Assembly: GCA_913062735.1 (NCBI GenBank)
Contig: CAJXWI010000022.1
Coordinates: forward strand, 1 to 12,733
DNA: 12,733 bases
Source: an uncultured Arcobacter sp.
Lineage (GTDB): Bacteria > Campylobacterota > Campylobacteria > Campylobacterales > Arcobacteraceae
Direction of reading: 5' to 3'
Below are positions 6,077 to 12,221 of the stretch, in pieces; the first letter of the stretch is position 1, and every line of letters begins with the position of its first letter. The notes below the pieces were generated by a model, which saw nothing but the letters and a program-made list of their open reading frames with translations, was not told the origin of the DNA and ran no database searches. The position numbers were made by a program, and so were the translations under genes.

Positions 6077-7729
6077 ATGATAGATTTAAAACATTACGCT
6101 GCCCTTCTTGGTAGTAATAAAGAGATGTTTTTAAAGTATCTGGGAAAATATAAATATTCAAGTTTATACGCTCTCATTAAGGATATGGAGAACATTTCAA
6201 CTAAAATAGAGTGGATTGAAAACACTACAGAACGAGGTAATCTTATTTCGACTTGTACTGGTTTTGCTGAATCTCTTAAAAATGAACAAGTTTCATTTAA
6301 AGACCAATTGGATTTCGTGTGCGAACATGACCTTGACATTCCAAGTAACTTCCCTAACTTAATGTTCAGAGAAGGTAAATACAGTGGTGGAGAATGTCCT
6401 GTTTGTAACAAAAAAGAATTATATGTCCCTAAACATGGACAAGCGACTACTATTTGTTGTAATCGAAAAAATGCTTGTGGCTACAATAGTAGTATTTACA
6501 AATATTTAAAAGAACACGAAAATAAAACAAGTGGCGAAGCTTTAAAATGTCTTGCAAGTTACGCAGGAGTTGATTTAGAAGTATATCGTCAAGGTTTCGA
6601 AGTTCATCTTAGTGCTGCAGAAGTTGTAGAGAAATCTATATACGTAGATAAAAAATATGCAGAGAAAAGAAATGTTGCACCAATTGAGGTTCAATATGAA
6701 GAATTTGAAGAAACTAAATCTTATCAAAACATTGCAATAAGTAAATATATTCCTTCATACGGAGTAATGAACTTAGAGCAAAAGCTAAAAACTATATATA
6801 CATATATGTATCAATTTAGCTTACAAACTAACCAAAAAAATAAAATTAAATACTACGAAAGTAGATGCATTAATACTAACAGTATTTATGTTTCCCAAAT
6901 TGGATATTTAAGTACTTCTGATTTAAAAGAACTCATAAAGCACTTAAGAGAATTTTTTCCTCTTGAAGATTTAATAGAACTTGGAATCATTAAAATCAAA
7001 ATGAAAAATGACATCGAGGTCCCAGATAGAAATGGTAATCCCATTTATGGTTTTAAGCATTTTTGTTTAAAAGGATTTTGCGTCATCCCTAGTTTTGATT
7101 TGTATTCCAATACTGTTACAGGTTTAAAACTTCGTAATATTGAACTTGCTGAATGGCAACCGAAATCTATGAAAGAACCTGAAATGTCAAGACGAGATAT
7201 TGTCTACCCTCTTCCCTTTGGATTCAATAGAGATATGTTACTGGATAAAGATGCTTGCATTTTTATGGTTGAAGGTCATGTAGATGGTTTAACACTTCCA
7301 GTATCTAGCTCAAAAATTGGACAAGCAAAAATAGACTATGAAAAAAGTAATACTTATTTTATTGCTTCACCTGGTACGAATGGAATTTCTCAAGAGATTT
7401 TAGGATTACTAAAAGGTAAATTCATATGTCTATGTTTCGACCAAGATACAGCAGGAAGAAAAGGTGCATACGGTGAAATCAAAATCAGTTATGGTGAAGA
7501 AAAAGCATCATTTGTCAATGATCCACAAGGTATGAAAAATACAGATGAATTCATAAAGGATTTAGAAGCAAAAGGAATTCCATTTTATAAATCAAAAATA
7601 AAGGGAATGAAGACCAAATTGGAACAAGCAGGTGCTAGAGTCTTAGTAAGACACTGGGATATAAACCTTGGCGGTGATGTTAATGAATTACGTGAAAACG
7701 GCAATTTATCTAAAGTATTCAATTTTTAA
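6077..7729 (+). CDS. DnaG-like DNA primase with zinc ribbon and TOPRIM
   Basis: The 550-residue product has a zinc ribbon at 107-134 (C-P-V-C, then C127/C128 and C134 in A-C-G-Y). A region at 240-310 resembles the catalytic core of DnaG (Y-Y-E-S-R, I-G-Y-L, L-G-I-I-K). A TOPRIM fold follows, with the glutamate in V-E-G-H-V-D-G-L (Glu399) and the acidic pair F-D-Q-D-T-A-G-R (Asp455, Asp457). The end, G-G-D-V-N-E-L (532-538), resembles the G-K-D-V-N-D-L motif common in phage and plasmid primases. The first 95 residues are not recognised. No helicase motif is seen, so a helicase must come from elsewhere. It should lay RNA primers for replication of the element. AAGGAG before the ATG supports the start, and the gene continues the nuclease operon after 41 bases. 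Confidence 0.85.
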   Translation: MIDLKHYAALLGSNKEMFLKYLGKYKYSSLYALIKDMENISTKIEWIENTTERGNLISTCTGFAESLKNEQVSFKDQLDFVCEHDLDIPSNFPNLMFREGKYSGGECPVCNKKELYVPKHGQATTICCNRKNACGYNSSIYKYLKEHENKTSGEALKCLASYAGVDLEVYRQGFEVHLSAAEVVEKSIYVDKKYAEKRNVAPIEVQYEEFEETKSYQNIAISKYIPSYGVMNLEQKLKTIYTYMYQFSLQTNQKNKIKYYESRCINTNSIYVSQIGYLSTSDLKELIKHLREFFPLEDLIELGIIKIKMKNDIEVPDRNGNPIYGFKHFCLKGFCVIPSFDLYSNTVTGLKLRNIELAEWQPKSMKEPEMSRRDIVYPLPFGFNRDMLLDKDACIFMVEGHVDGLTLPVSSSKIGQAKIDYEKSNTYFIASPGTNGISQEILGLLKGKFICLCFDQDTAGRKGAYGEIKISYGEEKASFVNDPQGMKNTDEFIKDLEAKGIPFYKSKIKGMKTKLEQAGARVLVRHWDINLGGDVNELRENGNLSKVFNF

Positions 7730-7771
7730 ATAGGGTTCATTATGAACTCCTATCACTTTTGTCTTAGGAGG
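7730..7771 (+). promoter_or_regulatory. Two mutually exclusive hairpins around a ribosome-binding site
   Basis: ATAGGGTTC (7730-7738) pairs with GAACTCCTAT (7744-7753), leaving one T bulged. The same right-hand strand, CTCCTA (7747-7752), is also perfectly complementary to TAGGAG (7765-7770), the ribosome-binding site of the HD-domain gene at 7780. Only one pairing can form at a time, which would give an open and a closed state. The primase stop codon ends at 7729, just before the first strand, so ribosomes finishing the primase could disturb the upstream hairpin. Confidence 0.45.
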
Positions 7772-7779
7772 ACATAGTA

Positions 7780-8370
7780 ATGCTAAAAAAATTAACAATA
7801 AAAATATTTTCAAAACTTATGGTAAACCTAGTTTTATCTGATTTAAAAGAAGCTACTTTGTTAGACTCAAAAGGAAACTTTTTTAAACCGTTTAATCCAA
7901 ATTGTGAAACTTTTGATTTAGAAATAGTTGCATTAGCACTATCAAGAGTTAAAAGATTCTTTGGACAAACGAACCTATCTGTTGCTCAACATTCCGTTAT
8001 GTTAGCTCAATACTTTTTATCTCGTGATGAACATGAATTTGCAAAACAAGCTCTTTTACATGAGGTTGGTGAAGCTTTTATGGGTGACTTAGTTACTCCT
8101 ATTAAAAAAGCGTTTCCAATTTTTAAAGAGATTGAGGAAGTGATTATGAAGAAGGTATTTCAATGCCATGATTTAAATTACCCTATGTCAAAGGAAGTTC
8201 ATCTTGCTGATAAGAAAATAATGATTGACGAAGCGTTAGCATTAATGCCAAGGAAAAATCATTGGATAACACTCGGAGAGAAACTTGGAGTTGAGGTAAT
8301 ACCTTGGAGTCAAGAAGAAGCTTTTGAAAAATTCATGGCTATGGCTAATGAATTAAAATTAATTAAATAA
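7780..8370 (+). CDS. HD-superfamily nucleotide phosphohydrolase (YfbR-like)
   Basis: The 196-residue product matches HD-domain 5'-nucleotidase-type enzymes. Landmarks are A-L-A-L-S-R-V-K-R-F-F-G (51-62), V-A-Q-H-S (68-72, first metal His), L-L-H-E-V-G-E-A-F-M-G-D (92-103) and D144 in A-D-K-K-I-M-I-D-E-A. Such enzymes remove phosphate from deoxynucleoside monophosphates, and phage or plasmid versions are thought to tune nucleotide pools. The usual His-Asp of the second motif is His94-Glu95 here; the Glu is conservative but unusual, so activity is not certain. AGGAGG lies at 7766-7771, and a switch-like hairpin pair surrounds it. The gene follows the primase after 50 bases. Confidence 0.8.
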   Translation: MLKKLTIKIFSKLMVNLVLSDLKEATLLDSKGNFFKPFNPNCETFDLEIVALALSRVKRFFGQTNLSVAQHSVMLAQYFLSRDEHEFAKQALLHEVGEAFMGDLVTPIKKAFPIFKEIEEVIMKKVFQCHDLNYPMSKEVHLADKKIMIDEALALMPRKNHWITLGEKLGVEVIPWSQEEAFEKFMAMANELKLIK

Positions 8371-8382
8371 CTAAAAACTAAC

Positions 8383-8464
8383 TGTTATCCGTAAGGATTA
8401 AACTCATTTGAGTAATTATCCTTACAGGATAATACTCTTTTGTTTGAACTAAAAACAAATAGAG
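8383..8464 (+). promoter_or_regulatory. Structured leader element, copy C
   Basis: The outer helix pairs TGTTATCC (8383-8390) with GGATAATA (8427-8434). The inner helix pairs GTAAGGAT (8391-8398) with ATCCTTAC (8418-8425). The tip pairs ACTC (8402-8405) with GAGT (8410-8413). CTCTTTTGTTT (8435-8445) then pairs over 11 bp with AAACAAA and AGAG (8453-8459, 8461-8464), one T bulged, covering the purine-rich site before the ATG at 8474. Copy D at 10462 has the same fold with compensatory changes. Confidence 0.7.
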
Positions 8465-8473
8465 AGAACCACT

Positions 8474-8620
8474 ATGAAAATTTCAAAATCAATTACAAAA
8501 CAAGAACAAATCGAACAATTAGAAGCGTTGTTAGCAGGTAAGTCTAACCCATTAAAAAATGATACCAATTGTGAAGAACTTTCAAAAGCTCTTAGCGCAA
8601 CTGGTTCTATTATTTTATAG
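8474..8620 (+). CDS. 48-residue hypothetical protein
   Basis: The short frame starts at the ATG that follows AGAGAGAACCACT, the same context as the AAA+ ATPase gene. The first 20 residues (rich in Lys, Gln, Glu, Leu) should form an amphipathic helix; the rest is polar and ends in a hydrophobic S-I-I-L. No family is recognised. It is the first gene after leader copy C, and the next gene begins 12 bases after its stop, so it may also serve as a leader peptide for the membrane-protein genes that follow. Confidence rests on the start context and the tight spacing. Confidence 0.6.
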   Translation: MKISKSITKQEQIEQLEALLAGKSNPLKNDTNCEELSKALSATGSIIL

Positions 8621-8632
8621 TGGAGGTGTATC

Positions 8633-8923
8633 GTGAAAGATAGTAATAGCTTTTATAAAAATGCCCACTTTAGAGCACTATTCCACACCATTGGATTACC
8701 AATCCTTTTATTTATCGTTGTAGCAATTACTGATAAATCTATGAGCTTAATTGTCCCATCTATTTACATATTAGTAATTGGAATCTTGCAATACATAAGA
8801 CTGAAATCTACAAACAGGCTTGAACATAAAGTTTATAGTCGTACTTTCTTTACTTATTTAAAAAGCATTGTAACTATAGTTGCAGTTCTAGCATTCGTAA
8901 TCTTTTTAGGGGTTGTATCATGA
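8633..8923 (+). CDS. Small membrane protein with three predicted spans, GTG start
   Basis: This 96-residue protein uses GTG, supported by GGAGG six bases upstream. Hydrophobic stretches lie at about residues 16-33, 38-55 and 77-95, separated by a basic loop (Y-I-R-L-K-S-T-N-R), so the loop is probably cytoplasmic. No family is recognised. Its stop overlaps the start of the next gene (ATGA), a sign of coupled translation. It belongs to a run of small envelope-directed genes (8474-9484) that may concern exclusion or membrane modification; this is inferred from topology only. Confidence 0.7.
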   Translation: MKDSNSFYKNAHFRALFHTIGLPILLFIVVAITDKSMSLIVPSIYILVIGILQYIRLKSTNRLEHKVYSRTFFTYLKSIVTIVAVLAFVIFLGVVS

Positions 8924-9297
8924 TAGTTGATAATAAAGACTTAATGCAAACCTTATCAAGCTTTAATGTAGCCGTTCTTCCTACTTCACACTTTACAAAA
9001 GCGTTGGAGAAAAGAATGTTCCCATTAAATATCGTTGCACTCGCAACTATAAAGGCTCAATCACTTCCTATTGGCGAAACTTTGGAGATTTATTCTTGTG
9101 ATAAGTTTAAAGCCACTGTGGAATTGAAAAAAGTCTCAGCAAAAGTTGCTCTTCTAATCACTGGTTGGAAAGGCGTAAGAAACAATAATGAAAATAAAAC
9201 AGGACATAACAATGAAAACAATCACAACAACAAAAATATTAAAAATTATCTTAGTAGCAGTATCAGCAGCAATTCTAACTTCAGGATGTGCAGTTAA
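8920..9297 (+). CDS. Unrecognised protein with Asn-rich C-terminal run into the next gene
   Basis: The ATG overlaps the previous stop (ATGA), with AGGGG upstream. Residues 1-88 look like a compact domain of alternating hydrophobic strands. From about residue 89 the sequence becomes low-complexity Asn/Lys/His and then Ser-rich; this part lies over the start of the lipoprotein gene (9212) in another frame. The overlap is 86 bases. The tail looks like out-of-frame reading of the lipoprotein gene, so the original stop was probably lost by mutation or frameshift. No family is recognised. Confidence 0.55.
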   Translation: MIVDNKDLMQTLSSFNVAVLPTSHFTKALEKRMFPLNIVALATIKAQSLPIGETLEIYSCDKFKATVELKKVSAKVALLITGWKGVRNNNENKTGHNNENNHNNKNIKNYLSSSISSNSNFRMCS

Positions 9298-9484
9298 ACA
9301 TAATGACAGTGTTGCAGAAAAAACGCTAAAGCATACGCTTAACTCTCCATTATATTTAATTTTGGGAGCAGGTGCAGTTGCAACTAAAGCAGTTGAGGTA
9401 GCAGTCTTAAGTTCTTCTATTGTTGCAGTTAAAACTGGTAAAGCTACAGTAAAAACAATCGAAAAGATTGGTGCTATTAAGTAA
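9212..9484 (+). CDS. Small lipoprotein, probable
   Basis: The start at 9212 is preferred because AGGA lies about 8 bases upstream; the in-frame ATG at 9188 has only a weak, distant site. The 90-residue product begins with a Lys/Thr N-region, a hydrophobic core (I-L-K-I-I-L-V-A-V-S-A-A-I) and the lipobox-like L-T-S-G-C at 22-26, so Cys26 would carry the lipid. The mature part has a second hydrophobic, Ala/Val-rich stretch (about residues 48-70) and may contact the membrane. Small lipoproteins in mobile elements are often exclusion or lysis factors, but nothing specific can be assigned. Confidence 0.7.
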   Translation: MKTITTTKILKIILVAVSAAILTSGCAVKHNDSVAEKTLKHTLNSPLYLILGAGAVATKAVEVAVLSSSIVAVKTGKATVKTIEKIGAIK

Positions 9485-9534
9485 TAAGTTGCAACGAGAG
9501 TTGTTAAAAACAAACTATCAGGAGAACCACCCTT

Positions 9535-10428
9535 ATGAAAAAGACTACTAAAGTTTATGAAATACTAAACACAATTAATGAAGAGTTTTCAAACTCTTTA
9601 AAGGATTCAAATCCTTTTGAGTCGTTAGCGACTATTCCTATGAACGGAAACACAATGAAGTACTACACTAAGTTTAATAGATTACATCTATCCTTGCTGC
9701 TAAAGAGAAAAGGTTACAAAACGTCAAAGTTTATGACTTTCAATCAAATATGTGCCAAAGGTGGAGCTGTTATTACTGGTCAAAAAAGTACTTCTGTATT
9801 TTTTAGCTCTTGGAGTTATAAGTTTGAGTTTCGAGGTAAACCATTTAGCGTAACTGCATTTGGAGAAACCGAAGCAATTGAACTTGCTAACAAAAGAATG
9901 AAAACAACATCAATAACCAAAATGAATTTAAAAGAAAAATTTTGTTTTACAAAATACTTTAATGTGTTCAACTTAGAACAAAGTGAGGGTATCGAATATG
10001 AAGAAGACAAGCCAATGAGTATTGTAAATGCAGAAGAGTTGATTTATTCAACAGACTTAACAATTGCAGAAACAAATGGGCTTTCTTTATATGATGAAGA
10101 TACCAACACGTTACACGTTCCTAAAATTGAATCAGATGAGATTGAAGATGAATATCCTGAAGTATTTAAAAGACTTGCTGAACATTATGTTCAAGAAGAC
10201 TTAGAATATTTTGAGAAGCAGATGATTACACATCTAGTAAGTGCATTTTTGTCACAAGCTTGTGGGTTTACAAAACCATCTATTTCTATTGAAGATCCGG
10301 GCTTGATTGAAAAGTGGTTAGAAACTTTAAATGAAAGTTACTATTTTCTATGGAGATGTTCAACTGCAGCTCAAAAGATATACGACACATTGATTGAAAA
10401 TGTTGAAGATGTTAAATCTGCAGCATAG
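9535..10428 (+). CDS. ArdC-family antirestriction protein with degenerate metallopeptidase site
   Basis: The 297-residue product follows the ArdC layout. The N-terminal single-strand-binding domain (1-120) shows V-Y-E-I-L-N-T-I, N-R-L-H-L-S-L-L-L-K-R-K-G-Y, F-M-T-F-N-Q-I-C-A-K-G-G-A-V and G-Q-K-S-T-S-V-F-F. A zincin-like C-terminal domain follows, ending in A-F-L-S-Q-A-C-G-F, K-W-L-E-T-L-N and the typical T-A-A-Q-K-I-Y-D-T-L. The zinc-binding H-E-L-A-H-W of the family is replaced by K-R-L-A-E-H (212-217), and the usual downstream Glu region reads Q-M-I-T-H. It should therefore lack peptidase activity but could keep DNA binding, which is thought to protect incoming single strands. AGGAG before the ATG supports the start. 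A small hairpin with a GAGA loop (9491-9504) precedes it. Confidence 0.7.
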   Translation: MKKTTKVYEILNTINEEFSNSLKDSNPFESLATIPMNGNTMKYYTKFNRLHLSLLLKRKGYKTSKFMTFNQICAKGGAVITGQKSTSVFFSSWSYKFEFRGKPFSVTAFGETEAIELANKRMKTTSITKMNLKEKFCFTKYFNVFNLEQSEGIEYEEDKPMSIVNAEELIYSTDLTIAETNGLSLYDEDTNTLHVPKIESDEIEDEYPEVFKRLAEHYVQEDLEYFEKQMITHLVSAFLSQACGFTKPSISIEDPGLIEKWLETLNESYYFLWRCSTAAQKIYDTLIENVEDVKSAA

Positions 10429-10461
10429 TTGAAATAAAAATCAACTCTTAATTTAAAACTA

Positions 10462-10546
10462 CGTTATCCGCAAGGATTAAAAACTCAATCGAGTATTTAT
10501 CCTTGCAGGATAATGCTCTTTTGTTTAATCAAAAAAACACAAAGAG
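10462..10546 (+). promoter_or_regulatory. Structured leader element, copy D
   Basis: The outer helix pairs CGTTATCC (10462-10469) with GGATAATG (10508-10515). The inner helix pairs GCAAGGAT (10470-10477) with ATCCTTGC (10499-10506). The tip pairs ACTC (10483-10486) with GAGT (10491-10494). CTCTTTTGTTT (10516-10526) pairs with the A-rich strand 10535-10546 over 11 bp with one bulged C, covering the site before the ATG at 10556. Relative to copy C, one T-A pair became C-G in each of the outer and inner helices. Confidence 0.7.
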
Positions 10547-10555
10547 AGAACCACT

Positions 10556-12028
10556 ATGATTTCAAGAACACAATTAGAAATATTAATAAACGATGAAGCA
10601 GTTGCTTTAACAGACTACACAGTTGATACTAGAGCAAATATTATTTTTCCTTGTGAAGAATATGAAACTGGTGTTAATAAGTTTACAACGGCATACATCA
10701 TGGATTTTGCACATACATCTGACTCTAAAAGACACACGGTTGGTATTTTATACAACGGAACTGAATTTGCATTAACTTGTGGAGATGGACACTTAGAAGG
10801 TAAGAATTCAAAAGTATCAGCAACTCGTAGAGTAGACGATATCATGACTAAACTTACCAACTTTGAGCCATCTCATTTTCCAAAAATCAAAAAAGGTTTA
10901 ATGGATTGTTACAAGTCTTATGAAAAGAACGCACCTTGTGGATTTTGGAGACAATGGAAATCAAAAGGTAATGTTTGTAAACACTTAAAACATATGTTTT
11001 ATGAAATACAAGGTACTAATATACTTAATGATTTAGTTACTACGTATGAAGCATATGAAAATGCAAGTGCTACAGCTACAACCTCAACTACAAAACCTAA
11101 ATCTGATCATAAGTTTTTAGAGCGTTACAGCTTTAAGAAACATGTGAAAATTGAAGGACCAAAAGGAAGTGGTAAAACATTTGGCGTTCATGCATACTTA
11201 GATGATATTGGTATTCCAGATGAAAGTCGTTTCTTCGTTGGAGGAAATAACTCAATTGAAGCATATCAATTACTAGGAAGTTTAACACCATACGTAAGAG
11301 AAATTATAGAAGAAGTAAAAAGTGTTGGATTAAAAGCCAATAAGAGCTTTGCTACTTCTTCTACATCTCAAACAAAACATGTTCAAGATTTAATCTGGAA
11401 AAATGGCCCACTAACTGCAGCATTTAAAAAAGCAGCAAAAGGTGAAAAAGCCGTTTTAATCATAGATGAAATTTTGAGAATCCCTTCAAGAGAAAGAAAT
11501 ATATTAACAGCAAGTTTAACACCTGATAATAAAGGTTATTACACTTTAAGAACTGAAAAGATGACAGGACTTGATGAAAATGGCGATGGTATTGAAGAAG
11601 TTGTTCGATGCAAAAAAGAATTTCTGTGGGCTATATCTACTACTAACGTTGGAGCAGATTACGATATAGATGATTCTGATGAAGCAGAGGAAGACAGATG
11701 GGTAACATTACATTTAGAAACGGATAGAACCAAATTAAAATCAATTCTTGAAGAAAACACTAAAGCTAAAAAATTCAAACCTACAATAGTTTCTTCACTC
11801 ATGGAATTCTATGACAAGATGACTAAATACAAATCAATGGAACAACTTTCAAGAATAATTAATATCAGACATCTTTGTGAAGCTGTAGAAATTGCAACTA
11901 AGCAATCTGAGATTAAGGAAATATTGGAAGATTACATTCTTGTATGGGTTGACAGAGATCATGACGGTAAACCAGAAGCAGCTCAAGTAAAACTTGTAAG
12001 CGACACAATTGCTAAAGCATTCAAGTAA
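10556..12028 (+). CDS. AAA+ ATPase, CobS/MoxR-like, with SWIM-like N-terminal region
   Basis: This 490-residue protein carries Walker A G-P-K-G-S-G-K-T (201-208), Walker B V-L-I-I-D-E-I (300-306) and a sensor-1 Asn in S-T-T-N (361-364). Arg381 in E-D-R-W may be the arginine finger. The N-terminal 150 residues hold a SWIM-like cysteine pattern (Cys128, then C-K-H at 141-143) but lack the second cysteine of the full motif. A Thr/Ser/Ala linker (about 168-182) joins the two parts. CobS-like ATPases are frequent in phages and in SXT/IncC-type elements near recombination genes; their job is usually thought to be remodelling of a partner with a von Willebrand A domain, which is not in this window. 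Leader copy D precedes it, and the next gene starts 9 bases after its stop. Confidence 0.8.
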   Translation: MISRTQLEILINDEAVALTDYTVDTRANIIFPCEEYETGVNKFTTAYIMDFAHTSDSKRHTVGILYNGTEFALTCGDGHLEGKNSKVSATRRVDDIMTKLTNFEPSHFPKIKKGLMDCYKSYEKNAPCGFWRQWKSKGNVCKHLKHMFYEIQGTNILNDLVTTYEAYENASATATTSTTKPKSDHKFLERYSFKKHVKIEGPKGSGKTFGVHAYLDDIGIPDESRFFVGGNNSIEAYQLLGSLTPYVREIIEEVKSVGLKANKSFATSSTSQTKHVQDLIWKNGPLTAAFKKAAKGEKAVLIIDEILRIPSRERNILTASLTPDNKGYYTLRTEKMTGLDENGDGIEEVVRCKKEFLWAISTTNVGADYDIDDSDEAEEDRWVTLHLETDRTKLKSILEENTKAKKFKPTIVSSLMEFYDKMTKYKSMEQLSRIINIRHLCEAVEIATKQSEIKEILEDYILVWVDRDHDGKPEAAQVKLVSDTIAKAFK

Positions 12029-12037
12029 GGAGACAGT

Positions 12038-12214
12038 ATGAAAAAGTTTTTCAAACGAGCCAAATTACTTGGAACTAAAATCTTTAGCGGTAAATCAAAC
12101 TGGGACTATTACTATTTCAACAATCAAGTATATTCAATAGCTAAAAATAACAGTTGTTCATCTTCCTCTTTTGGAAACATGGATTACTTTTTAATGACTA
12201 AGCGGAATTTGTAA
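12038..12214 (+). CDS. 58-residue basic hypothetical protein
   Basis: GGAG sits just before the ATG, and the gene follows the ATPase gene after 9 bases, so it is likely co-expressed with it. The first 20 residues are strongly basic (M-K-K-F-F-K-R-A-K), the middle is aromatic (W-D-Y-Y-Y-F-N-N), and a Ser-rich run follows. No family is recognised. Its stop overlaps another ATG (TAATG at 12212-12216) opening a 26-codon frame that soon stops; that frame may be the start of a further element gene cut off by the junction with the RND-like sequence. Confidence 0.6.
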   Translation: MKKFFKRAKLLGTKIFSGKSNWDYYYFNNQVYSIAKNNSCSSSSFGNMDYFLMTKRNL

Positions 12215-12221
12215 TGCCTGA

